Of a DNA stretch of 64,000 nucleotides, positions 35,014 through 43,277 are shown one piece after another. The DNA comes from JBGQOG01 sp052113705. Its GTDB lineage: Bacteria; Pseudomonadota; Alphaproteobacteria; Rhodobacterales; Rhodobacteraceae. The notes under the pieces are model-generated. The model made no database searches. It was not told where the DNA came from and saw only the letters and a program-made list of their open reading frames with translations. How positions within the stretch are numbered: the first letter of the stretch is position 1; the number at the start of each line of letters is the position of its first letter. A program made the translations under genes and the position numbers. Location: assembly GCF_052113705.1 (NCBI RefSeq), contig NZ_JBGQOG010000003.1, positions 310,001-374,000 of the forward strand. Direction: 5' to 3'.

Positions 35014-36138
35014 ATGAAAACTCATAAGATTCTGACACTCGCCGGCGATGGTATCGGGCCGGAGGTTCTGGCCGAGGCAGTGCGCTTCCTCAAGCGTCTT
35101 GAGGCACTCGGCCTGGCCCGGTTCGAATTCGAAGACGATCTGGCCGGAGGGGCTTCGATCGATGCGCGGGGCGTGCCGCTTTCGCCGGAAACACTCGCCC
35201 GCGCCAAGCTTGCCGATGCGGTGCTGTTCGGCGCGGTTGGCGGGCCGAAGTGGGACGGGAAAGGGCCGTATCACCTGCGCCCCGAGCAAGGCATTCTTGG
35301 CCTGCGCCAAGGTCTTGGCCTCTACGCCAACCTGCGGCCCGCGCGCTGCTATGCGCCGCTTGCGGCCGCCAGCTCGCTGAAGCAAGAGTTGGTCGAAGGG
35401 CTGGACATCCTGATCGTCCGGGAACTGACAGGCGGCGTCTATTTCGGTCAACCGAAAGAGATCGTCACCCTTGAAGACGGTCAGCGCCGCGCGACCGACA
35501 CACAAGTCTACACCACCAGCGAGATTGAGCGGATTGCCCGCGTCGCCTTTGAGCTGGCGCGCAGCCGGGGCAACTTTGTTCACTCGGCCGAGAAGAACAA
35601 TGTGATGCGCACGGGCTCGCTCTGGAAAGAAACCGTGACGGAGCTGCATGCGGCGGAATATGCCGATGTGACGCTGCACCATATTCTCGCGGACAATTGC
35701 GGCATGCAGTTGGTGCGCAGGCCCAAGCAATTCGATGTCATGGTGATGGACAACCTCTTCGGTGACATTCTGTCGGACGTGGCCGCGATGCTCACGGGCA
35801 GCCTTGGGATGCTGCCCTCGGCTTCGCTTGGCGCGGTGAGCCCTGCGACGGGCAAGCGCGCCGCGCTCTATGAACCGATCCATGGCACTGCACCCGACAT
35901 TGCAGGCCAGAACAAGGCCAATCCTCTCGCCATGCTGGCCTCAACCGAGATGATGCTGCGCTATTCGCTGGATGAGGCGCCGCTGGCCGATGCGTTGTCT
36001 TCGGCCATCGAAGCGGTGCTGGCGCGCGGCCTGCGCACGCCTGACATTGCCGCTCCCGGCACCACCGTGGTTGGGACCGCCGAAATGGGCGCCGCCGTTG
36101 CGGAAGAGGTCGCCAATATTCTGGAGGTCGCCGCATGA
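35014..36138 (+). CDS. leuB: 3-isopropylmalate dehydrogenase-like protein
   Basis: 374 residues of the isocitrate/isopropylmalate dehydrogenase family. GAVGGPKWDGKGPYHLRPEQ followed by GILGLRQGLGLYANLRPAR is the LeuB-type substrate loop; NNVMRTGSLW, DNLFGDILSDVAAMLTGSLGM and EPIHGTAPDIAGQ are the metal and NAD signatures. It oxidatively decarboxylates a 3-substituted malate to a 2-oxo acid. By motif it is a normal LeuB; only context suggests a different substrate. The start 35014 follows AGAGAAAGAC; the 3' end overlaps leuC as ATGA. Confidence 0.85.
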   Translation: MKTHKILTLAGDGIGPEVLAEAVRFLKRLEALGLARFEFEDDLAGGASIDARGVPLSPETLARAKLADAVLFGAVGGPKWDGKGPYHLRPEQGILGLRQGLGLYANLRPARCYAPLAAASSLKQELVEGLDILIVRELTGGVYFGQPKEIVTLEDGQRRATDTQVYTTSEIERIARVAFELARSRGNFVHSAEKNNVMRTGSLWKETVTELHAAEYADVTLHHILADNCGMQLVRRPKQFDVMVMDNLFGDILSDVAAMLTGSLGMLPSASLGAVSPATGKRAALYEPIHGTAPDIAGQNKANPLAMLASTEMMLRYSLDEAPLADALSSAIEAVLARGLRTPDIAAPGTTVVGTAEMGAAVAEEVANILEVAA

Positions 36139-37541
36139 GACAGCCGCAGACGCTTTTTGACAAGATCTGGGCAGATCACCTGATTGACATGCAGCCCGAT
36201 GGCACAGCACTCATCTACATCGACCGGCATCTCGTGCACGAGGTCTCGTCCCCGCAGGCCTTCGAGGCGCTCCGGATGGCGGGCCGCTCGGTCCGGGCGC
36301 CGCGCAACACTCTTGCGGTGGCCGACCACAACATCCCCACCCTGAACCGTGCTGCGGGTATCGCAGATGAGGCCAGCCGCGTTCAGGTCGAGACGTTGGA
36401 GCGCAATGCAGCGCAGAATGGGATCGACTTCTTTGGCACCGATGATGCCCGCCAGGGCGTGGTCCATGTGATCGGGCCTGAGCAGGGATTTACCTTGCCG
36501 GGCACCACCATCGTTTGCGGCGACAGCCATACATCAACGCATGGTGCTTTCGGTGCTTTTGCGATGGGGATCGGCACCTCTGAGATTGAACATGTGCTGG
36601 CCACTCAGACCCTGGTGCAGCGCAAATCGAAGAACATGCGCATCCGCGTTGACGGCACCCTTCCCAAGGATGTCAGCCCCAAGGATATTATTCTGGCGAT
36701 CATCGGCCAGATCGGCACTGGCGGCGCGACAGGCCATGTCATCGAATATTGCGGCACGGCCATCGAGGCTCTTTCGATGGAAGGCAGAATGACGGTCTGC
36801 AACATGTCGATCGAGGCGGGCGCCCGCGCCGGTCTGATCGCTCCGGACGACAAGACCTTTGCCTATCTCAAAGGCCGCCCGCGCAGCCCGCAGGGTGCCG
36901 AATGGGATCAGGCGGTCGCCGCTTGGGCGCACCTGCACTCGGACGAAGGGGCGGTGTTCGACTGCGAATTTTCCCTCGATGCCGCCGCCTTACCCCCCGT
37001 GGTGACCTGGGGCACCAGCCCTGAGGATGTGGTTGCGGTGACCGGCAGGGTTCCTGATCCCGCCGAGATTGCCGAGGTGACGAAGCGCCGGTCCAAAGAG
37101 CAAGCCCTGTCGTATATGGGGCTCACGGCGGGTCAGGCCATCACCGATATCGCGCTCGACAGGGTTTTCATCGGTTCGTGCACCAATGGCCGGATTGAGG
37201 ATCTGCGCGCCGCTGCCGACATCGTGCGCGGTCGGCAGGTGGCTGCGCGGGTCTCGGCAATGGTTGTGCCAGGCTCCGGACTGGTGCGCGCGCAGGCCGA
37301 GGCCGAAGGGCTTGACCGGGTATTCATCGATGCGGGGTTTGAGTGGCGCGAAGCGGGTTGCTCGATGTGTCTGGCGATGAACCCTGATCAGTTGGCCCCG
37401 GGCGAGCGCTGCGCCTCAACCTCGAACCGCAATTTCGAAGGGCGGCAGGGCTATCAGGGCCGAACCCATCTCGTGTCGCCCCGGATGGCCGCCGCCGCCG
37501 CGATCGCCGGACATTTCGTCGACATCCGGTCCTGGCCATGA
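36135..37541 (+). CDS. leuC: 3-isopropylmalate dehydratase large subunit-like protein
   Basis: 468 residues, full length. The [4Fe-4S] ligands are Cys349 (FIGSCTNGR), Cys409 and Cys412 (GCSMCLAMN), so the cluster site is intact. VCGDSHTSTHGAFGAFAMGIG (128-148) is the aconitase-family nucleotide/substrate loop. Together with the LeuD-like subunit it should isomerise a 2-hydroxy acid by dehydration and rehydration. It overlaps leuB at its start and the FMN reductase gene at its end (ATGA both times), which shows it belongs to this operon. Confidence 0.87.
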   Translation: MRQPQTLFDKIWADHLIDMQPDGTALIYIDRHLVHEVSSPQAFEALRMAGRSVRAPRNTLAVADHNIPTLNRAAGIADEASRVQVETLERNAAQNGIDFFGTDDARQGVVHVIGPEQGFTLPGTTIVCGDSHTSTHGAFGAFAMGIGTSEIEHVLATQTLVQRKSKNMRIRVDGTLPKDVSPKDIILAIIGQIGTGGATGHVIEYCGTAIEALSMEGRMTVCNMSIEAGARAGLIAPDDKTFAYLKGRPRSPQGAEWDQAVAAWAHLHSDEGAVFDCEFSLDAAALPPVVTWGTSPEDVVAVTGRVPDPAEIAEVTKRRSKEQALSYMGLTAGQAITDIALDRVFIGSCTNGRIEDLRAAADIVRGRQVAARVSAMVVPGSGLVRAQAEAEGLDRVFIDAGFEWREAGCSMCLAMNPDQLAPGERCASTSNRNFEGRQGYQGRTHLVSPRMAAAAAIAGHFVDIRSWP

Positions 37542-38098
37542 TGCGCGTCGCCGGTCTCTGTGGCAGCCTGCGTCGGGGCTCCTATAACCGCTATCTTCTG
37601 CAGGCCTGTGCCGATGCGCTGCCCGCAGGCGCGCAGTACAACCCGCTGGGCTATGACGACCTTCCGGCATTCGATGCCGATCTGCTGGAGGCGCCGAGGC
37701 CCGAAACGGCGAGAGTTCTGGCCGACGGGCTGGCCGCCGCCGATGCGATCATCATTGCCTCGCCCGAATACAACTATTCGGTTCCCGGTGCGCTGAAGAA
37801 CGCGATCGACTGGGTCTCGCGCGATCCGCGCAAACCCTTTGCGGGCAAACCGGTGCTGCTGTTGTCGGCCTCCACCTCAATGTTGGGGGGCGTGCGGATG
37901 CAGTATCACCTGCGCCAGATTCTGGTGTTTCTGGAAGCGCATCCGCTGAACCGCCCCGAAATCTTCATCTCGCAGGCCGCATTGCGCTTCGATGATACGG
38001 GCCAGCTGACCGACCCTGTTGCGCTGGACTTGCTGGTGCAGGCGGGCGCTGCGCTGGGGGAACTGCATCAAAAACTATCATCGGTGAAGAGCGGCTGA
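37538..38098 (+). CDS. NAD(P)H-dependent FMN reductase
   Basis: 186 residues, flavodoxin-like fold. FMN phosphate loop GSLRRGSYNR (9-18); second signature SPEYNYSVPGALKNAIDW. Reduces FMN or quinones with NAD(P)H. No flavin-dependent monooxygenase component is in this operon. I infer a possible job as (hydroxy)benzoquinone reductase that keeps hydroxyquinol reduced for the dioxygenase. The start overlaps the leuC stop (ATGA). Confidence 0.82.
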   Translation: MMRVAGLCGSLRRGSYNRYLLQACADALPAGAQYNPLGYDDLPAFDADLLEAPRPETARVLADGLAAADAIIIASPEYNYSVPGALKNAIDWVSRDPRKPFAGKPVLLLSASTSMLGGVRMQYHLRQILVFLEAHPLNRPEIFISQAALRFDDTGQLTDPVALDLLVQAGAALGELHQKLSSVKSG

Positions 38099-38149
38099 CA
38101 GCTGCCGGACCGATGCCCGCCTGACTTTTACATTCCAGGGAGGAAGACC

Positions 38150-39265
38150 ATGAAAGTTGACATCCAAAATCTGCTTCGGGCGACCGCGCTTGCGGGCTTT
38201 TGCCTTATCCCCGGCCTTGCCGGTGCCGAAACGATCCACGCAACCATCGGCGCCAGCCATCCCCCCGCGGTGCCGTGGGTGGGTCAGATCAGCAAGTCCT
38301 TCGTTCCCGGCGTCAATGCCAAGCTCGAAGCCGCTGGCAGCGAATACCGCCTTGATTTCACCGAGGCCTATTCCGGCCAGCTATATAAGGCGAACGAGAC
38401 GGTGACCGCGCTTTCCGACGGTCTTGCCGATATCGGCTGGGTTTTCAGTCTGGTGGAATCCAGCCGCCTGCCGCTCACCCAGGTTACAGGTTACACGCCG
38501 GGCGTGTTGAGCGATCCGGTCAAGCTGATCAAGATCTTCAACGATCTCAATGAATCGGTCCCCGCGCTCAAAGATGAATGGACGGCGCAGAATTTGGTCT
38601 TTCTCTCAGCCACCGCCGGAGACTCCCACCAGCTCTTCACCAACTTCCCGGTTAAGTCGCTGGCGGATCTGAATGGGCGCAAGCTCTCGGCCCCCGGCAC
38701 AGTGGGCAACTGGTTGCAAGGAACCGGCGCCATCCCGGTCGATGGCACCGCCGCCAGCTTTTACACGGATGCGGCAACCGGGCTGACCGAAGGTGCCACC
38801 ACGGTGCTGACGGTTGCAGAAGGTATCAAATACACCGAGGTCGCACCCTACGTGACGATCACCAACCTCGGCTCGACCTATTTCGGCGGGCTGGTGGCGA
38901 ATATGGATTTCTGGAATGGCCTGCCGGAAGAGGTCCAGATCGCCATTCGCGATGCCGCTCATGATTATTCGGTCGCCGTCGGCGAGGAAGTCCTTCAACG
39001 CGAGGCTGCTTTTCTTGAGAAGTTGCGCACCGAAGGTCCGACGATGTCGCCGCCGGTTACCGTGACCGAAATGTCGGCGGAGGACCTGAAAACCTGGTTC
39101 GCCGCGATGCCCAACGTCCCTGCAGCCTGGGTTGAGGCAAGCGAGGCGCGTGGTCTGGCGGCTGGGGAGTTGCTGCAGACCTACATGAAGGCCGCCCGCG
39201 ACGTGAGTGCCACGCCGCTTCGTGACTGGGATGTCGAGATGCGTGAGGCGCAGGCTGCCAAATAA
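38150..39265 (+). CDS. TRAP transporter substrate-binding protein (DctP family)
   Basis: 371 residues with a signal peptide (cleavage near AGAE at about 26). DctP-fold segments: GLADIGWVF (91-99), GTAASFYTDAATGLTEGA. Most DctP proteins have Arg in 'GLKIRVP' to clasp a carboxylate; here the same place reads LNGRKLSAPG with Ser180 instead. That may mean a ligand without a simple carboxylate, such as an aromatic, or another binding mode. The start at 38150 follows GGGAGGAAG. Works with the QM membrane proteins downstream. Confidence 0.88.
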   Translation: MKVDIQNLLRATALAGFCLIPGLAGAETIHATIGASHPPAVPWVGQISKSFVPGVNAKLEAAGSEYRLDFTEAYSGQLYKANETVTALSDGLADIGWVFSLVESSRLPLTQVTGYTPGVLSDPVKLIKIFNDLNESVPALKDEWTAQNLVFLSATAGDSHQLFTNFPVKSLADLNGRKLSAPGTVGNWLQGTGAIPVDGTAASFYTDAATGLTEGATTVLTVAEGIKYTEVAPYVTITNLGSTYFGGLVANMDFWNGLPEEVQIAIRDAAHDYSVAVGEEVLQREAAFLEKLRTEGPTMSPPVTVTEMSAEDLKTWFAAMPNVPAAWVEASEARGLAAGELLQTYMKAARDVSATPLRDWDVEMREAQAAK

Positions 39266-39354
39266 GGCCGCTGTCACCGGCTCGGGCCGCCCGGAAAGGT
39301 TCGGGCAGCTCAGGCGGCACCATGAAGTAAGCTCGCGCTACGGGAGGAAATCGG

Positions 39355-39927
39355 ATGGCGGAGATACAATATACGAAGAGACCAGGCGCCTTGCGCATGT
39401 GGAATTATCTGACCGACGCATCCAACGCATTGGGCGCAAGCCTGATCTGCCTGATCATGGTCCTGATGTGCTTCGACGTCGCGTCGCGCAATCTGGCGAA
39501 CAAACCTTTGCCGGGCGTGGCGGATATCGTGTCATCGACAATCGTGGCTGCCGTATTCCTTGGGCTGCCGAACGCAATCCGCAGCGGTCGCCTGACCAGG
39601 GCCGAGCTGTTCTTCAGCCCATTCGCCAACGCCTGTCCCAAAGCCGCACGTGTCCTTGAAACCCTGTTCATGCTGATCGGCGTTGCCGCCTGCCTTGCCA
39701 TCGCATTCTGGACATGGCCGCGTCTGCAAAAGGCCTGGTCCACATCGGAATTCGTCGGGATAGTCGGTATTCTCACCTTTCCGAGCTGGCCCGTGCGGGC
39801 CATCGTTTTTGCCGGGTCAATGCTCGCAGCACTCCAATATGTGGTGAATGCTGCCCGCACAATCATGGGGCTTGATCCCTTGGGTGGAACTCCGGGCGAC
39901 ATGCCCAAGATTGAAAGCGAGATCTGA
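39355..39927 (+). CDS. TRAP transporter small permease (DctQ family)
   Basis: 190 residues with four hydrophobic segments (about 22-45, 60-78, 100-120 and 145-165), typical of DctQ. DVASRNLANKPLPGVADIVS is the family's conserved loop after the first helix. GGGAGGAAATCGG precedes the ATG. Its stop overlaps the DctM start (TGATG), so Q and M are co-translated. Confidence 0.88.
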   Translation: MAEIQYTKRPGALRMWNYLTDASNALGASLICLIMVLMCFDVASRNLANKPLPGVADIVSSTIVAAVFLGLPNAIRSGRLTRAELFFSPFANACPKAARVLETLFMLIGVAACLAIAFWTWPRLQKAWSTSEFVGIVGILTFPSWPVRAIVFAGSMLAALQYVVNAARTIMGLDPLGGTPGDMPKIESEI

Positions 39928-41255
39928 TGGACATCTCAATTGGGGTCACCATCGTCGGCCTGCTCATTTTTCTCGTGCTTCTGGGCATGCCCGTCGCATT
40001 GTCGCTGCTGACCTCCTCCTTTATCGGCATCGCAATCCTGCGCTCGCCTGAGTTGGCAGGCCGCTTTCTGGCGGCGGCGGCGAATGATGCGCTGAACGAT
40101 TATCTCTACGGGGTCATTCCGCTCTTCGTGCTGATGGGGCTGGTGGTCTGTCAGTCGGGCATCGGGCGCGATACGTTTGACGTGTTCGAGTGGATGCTGC
40201 GGCGCATTCGCGGCGGGCTCGGCATTGCCACGGTCGCCGCCAATATGGTCTTCGCCGCGATCACCGGCGTCAGCATCGCTTCGGCGGCCGTGTTTTCGCG
40301 CATCGCCGTGCCTGAAATGCGCCGTCACGGCTATTCCGCCGAACTCGCCGTTGGTGCAGTCGCCGGGTCGTCTGTGTTGGGGATGCTGATCCCGCCGAGC
40401 CTGCTGCTGATCGTCTATGGTGTCATCGCTGAACAATCCGTGGGCAAGCTCTTTGTCGCGGGATTGCTGCCGGGCTTGCTGTTGGCGCTGATTTTCGCCG
40501 GGATCATCGTGCTGATTGCCTATTGGCGCCCGAAGAATGTGGGGATCAACGCCGCTGTCGAGGCCGGGCAAGTCTCGCCGGATACCCATCAGGGCCGCAA
40601 CTTAACCCGCCGACAGGCCGTCGGCCTGCTGCTTCCGATCTTTTTGCTGATCATGCTGGTTCTGGGCGGCATCTATTCGGGTCTGTTCAGCCCGACCGAG
40701 GCAGGGGCTGTGGGCGCCGCAGGGGCCATTCTGATCGCTGTATTGCGGCGTACGCTGTCGGGCCGCGACTTCTGGCAAGTGCTGATGGAGACCGGGAACA
40801 TCAATGTTTCGATCCTGTTCCTGATCATTGCCGCCATGCTCTACAGCCGTGTCTTGACGCTGAGCGGGTTGCCGGGCGATGTGGCCGAGATGATTGCTGC
40901 CATGCAGCTCGGCTATGTCCAGTTCATGCTGCTCTATGTCGCGATCCTGGTTGTGATGGGCTGTTTCATCGACTCGGTATCGATCTTGCTGATCGTGGTG
41001 CCGATTGTGCTTCCGGTTGCCAAAACCATGGGGCTTGATCCGATCTGGTTCGGCGTGGTGTCGATCATCGCGATCGAGATCGGGCTTCTGACACCACCTT
41101 TCGGGATGTCGGCCTTTGTGGTCAAAGCCAGTCTGCATGACCAGGGCATCAGTCTGGCGACGGTTTTCCGAGGTGCGGTGCCCTTCATCGGCGGAATGCT
41201 TTTGCTGATCGTATTGCTCACCCTCTTCCCCCAAATCGCGCTGCTGCTTGTATAG
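39927..41255 (+). CDS. TRAP transporter large permease (DctM family)
   Basis: 442 residues with about twelve hydrophobic segments. Signatures: GMPVALSLLTSSFIGIA near the start, SVLGMLIPPSLLLIVYGVIAEQSVGKLFVAG in the first half, and FGVVSIIAIEIGLLTPPFGMSAFVV in the second. Carries the sodium-coupled transport path for the ligand delivered by the binding protein at 38150. Confidence 0.94.
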   Translation: MDISIGVTIVGLLIFLVLLGMPVALSLLTSSFIGIAILRSPELAGRFLAAAANDALNDYLYGVIPLFVLMGLVVCQSGIGRDTFDVFEWMLRRIRGGLGIATVAANMVFAAITGVSIASAAVFSRIAVPEMRRHGYSAELAVGAVAGSSVLGMLIPPSLLLIVYGVIAEQSVGKLFVAGLLPGLLLALIFAGIIVLIAYWRPKNVGINAAVEAGQVSPDTHQGRNLTRRQAVGLLLPIFLLIMLVLGGIYSGLFSPTEAGAVGAAGAILIAVLRRTLSGRDFWQVLMETGNINVSILFLIIAAMLYSRVLTLSGLPGDVAEMIAAMQLGYVQFMLLYVAILVVMGCFIDSVSILLIVVPIVLPVAKTMGLDPIWFGVVSIIAIEIGLLTPPFGMSAFVVKASLHDQGISLATVFRGAVPFIGGMLLLIVLLTLFPQIALLLV

Positions 41256-41280
41256 CCGTACCGCAAAAGGAGCCGTTTGC

Positions 41281-41673
41281 ATGGCGTACACCATCGATGT
41301 GAAAGACCTTGAGGCGAAATGTGCACCGTTCCTGCGGGCGCGGTGGTACGTTGTCGTCTCACGCCCAACCGATAAGGCCGAAGCGCTGCTGAACACGGTG
41401 ACGCCAGAGCATCTGGCCCATCAGATCCAAACCGAGCAAAACGGTCATATGGTTGCGGCGGGCCCGTTGCTGAGTGAGGACGGGCAGCGTTTTGACGGGA
41501 CGGGCATGTTCGTGTTGAACTGCGGCAGCATTGAGGAGGCCCGCGACATCTGCGATCGTGACCCGATGCACATATCTGGCGCGCGCACCTACACCGTCCG
41601 CCCTTGGATGGTGAACGAGGGCGGTTTGACCCTGCGCATCACGTTTTCGGATCAAAAAATGCAGATCGTCTGA
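41281..41673 (+). CDS. YciI-family protein
   Basis: 130 residues from the ATG at 41281 (AAGGAG upstream). The block EHLAHQIQTEQNGHMVAAGPL, then FVLNCGSIEEARDICDRDPMHISGARTYTVRPW, is the YciI/muconolactone-isomerase-like ferredoxin fold. Such proteins include dehydrochlorinases and lactone isomerases. As the last gene of a ring-cleavage operon, an isomerase acting on a cleavage product is plausible. Right after it the transposon debris begins. Confidence 0.8.
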   Translation: MAYTIDVKDLEAKCAPFLRARWYVVVSRPTDKAEALLNTVTPEHLAHQIQTEQNGHMVAAGPLLSEDGQRFDGTGMFVLNCGSIEEARDICDRDPMHISGARTYTVRPWMVNEGGLTLRITFSDQKMQIV

Positions 41674-41838
41674 GGCCCCTCAGGTTGGCGCAGGTCGTCT
41701 GCCCGGTCCTCAAGGATCGGTTTAGCGCCAATGACCGGCGTCTGTTCCCACGGTTCGGTGCGTGGGGATGGAATGCTCCCACTGCGGCGGTCCACCTTTT
41801 GGGATAGGACCATCCCACCTTCGCAAGCAGCGTCCCGA

Positions 41839-41967
41839 CCATAGGTTGGCGGCACAGGTCCACGAAAGCAGGTCGCCGATCTGACTTTGTTTGTTGCCTT
41901 TCACGGTGGCGACGAGCGTTGCTGCCAGCCAAACATGCGGATCCACGCCGTTCAGTTTGCAGGTCTC
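41839..41967 (-). pseudogene. IS66-family transposase C-terminal fragment
   Basis: Reading the minus strand, ETCKLNGVDPHVWLAATLVA followed by NKQSQIGDLLSWTCAANLW matches the end of IS66 TnpC proteins ('ETCKLNGVDPHAWL..TL..I.NGH..S.IDDLLPW.YA'). Only this end is present. Dead remnant; the bases from 41674 to 41838 hold no gene. Confidence 0.75.
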
Positions 41968-42016
41968 GATCAGCGTGAGCTCCTCCCCGAAAATCCGACA
42001 GTGACGGAAGCTATGA

Positions 42017-42879
42017 TCTGGCGTCTGCTGGTCTCCAAGAACGAGGAGCTGGCCGTGGCAAACGATTTTTTGTCATGAAAGCTCAAGCCCTGGACCGGCA
42101 AGTGAGGCGTGGGGTGATCGAGACGAACCACCCGCGCCTGTCAGTCGGGGAGCAATGCTGTCTGCTGTCGATCTCGCGATCGTCGTTCTACTGCGATCCG
42201 AAGGGCGAGGAGGCGATGAACCTCGCCCTGATGCGACTGATGCGCCTAATGCCGATCTACCAGAAGCCCGACACCAGCAGGCCTGCAAAGGGGCACAAGA
42301 TCTATCCCTATCTGCTCGGCGGGCTGCGGGTTGATCGGCGCAACCAGGCCTGGCGCGCCGACATCATCTATCTGCCGATGCGCAAAGGCTTCCTCTATCT
42401 GGTCGCCATAGTGGATTGGTTCGCCCGCAAGGTCTTGGCCCGGCGTATCTCGAACATCGAGCCATGGGCCGCCAGTGGTTCGAGGGCCATGGCGAGGGGA
42501 AGCCGACTTCTGCATCGAAGCGCTGAACGAGGCGATCCACAAGTTCGGCCCGCCCGAGATCATGAACACGGATCAAGGCAGCCAGTTCACGTCCTTCGCC
42601 TGGACCGACCGGCTGAAACGGGTCCGCACCCGAATCTCGATGGACGGCAAGGGGCGCTGTCTCGACAACATCGTCATCGAGCGCCTCTGGCAATCCCTGA
42701 AGTATGAATGCTTCTATCTGCACGCTTGGGAGACCGGCTCTCAGGCCAAGGCTGGTGTCAGTCGCTGGATCACCTTCTACAACCACCTGCGGCCCCACGC
42801 CGCCCATGGCGGACAGCCGCCCGCCGTGGTCAACTTGAACAGCATAGAAACCGATCAGCAGGCACAGGCAGTAGCTTAA
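42017..42879 (+). pseudogene. IS3-family transposase (orfA end plus broken orfB)
   Basis: The orfA tail reads SKNEELAVANDFLS* and contains T6 at 42066-42071 just before the overlapping ATGA, a typical -1 frameshift site. orfB starts at 42075 (MKAQALDRQVRRGVIETNHPRL) but has lost about 40 residues after MNLALMR and shifts frame near 42470. The second part (to 42879) reads ADFCIEALNEAIHKFGPPEI, NTDQGSQFTSF and IERLWQSLKYE, so the second Asp and final Glu of the DDE triad survive. Inactive. Confidence 0.85.
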
Positions 42880-42939
42880 ATCCGCCGAAAATCTGTCCAA
42901 AGATCGGGGAGGAGCTCACAGGATCATCGTTTTATCAGG

Positions 42940-43143
42940 CGCATCACAACCGCACTGCTCGGCTTCAAGGCCTTCCAGTCTGCGGTTGCAAGGATCGCCG
43001 GGATCGAGGCCGCACAGATGATCCGAAGGGGACAGTTCGGCACCAACGGCTTGTCGGCCTTCAAGCAATTCGCTCTGCGCGCAGCATAGCCATGTCCGCT
43101 GGTTCAGCTCTCTGCATCTCGCCCGAAAGTCGCGACAGAGCCC
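42940..43143 (+). pseudogene. IS6-family transposase C-terminal fragment
   Basis: Codons 42940-43089 read RITTALLGFKAFQSAVARIA, IEAAQMIRRGQFGTN and SAFKQFALRAA*, the end of an IS6-family (IS26-like) transposase. GAAAGTCGCGACAGAGCCC at 43125-43143 could be the element's right terminal repeat, because IS6 ends start with GGCTCTGT. The N-terminal part is absent. The 43144-43277 stretch holds only a weak hairpin (43227-43250). Confidence 0.7.
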
Positions 43144-43277
43144 TTTTTTCCGGTCTGACCGTCGCCGCCGCCCTCTGCATGCTCTGGCACAACGGGACCG
43201 CCGCCTGAAAGACGCTCCATGGGAGTAGCGGCCCGCCGGAGCTGGCCGCTGACCTTCAGGACAAGATTGCACCGCCC

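Noticed and set aside
33094..35883. 929-codon minus-strand frame over three catabolic genes
   Set aside because: It spans several well-supported plus-strand genes and has low-complexity basic composition.
34393..37541. Plain leucine biosynthesis genes as a full explanation
   Set aside because: Not excluded, but gene overlaps with the FMN reductase and the ring-cleavage context, and absence of leuA, make a catabolic paralogue more likely.
41669..41683. CTGAGG-CC-CCTCAG hairpin after the YciI gene
   Set aside because: Two-base loop and no T-run; cannot be called a terminator.
28500..43143. Intact composite transposon
   Set aside because: The IS fragments at the two ends belong to different families and all are truncated.
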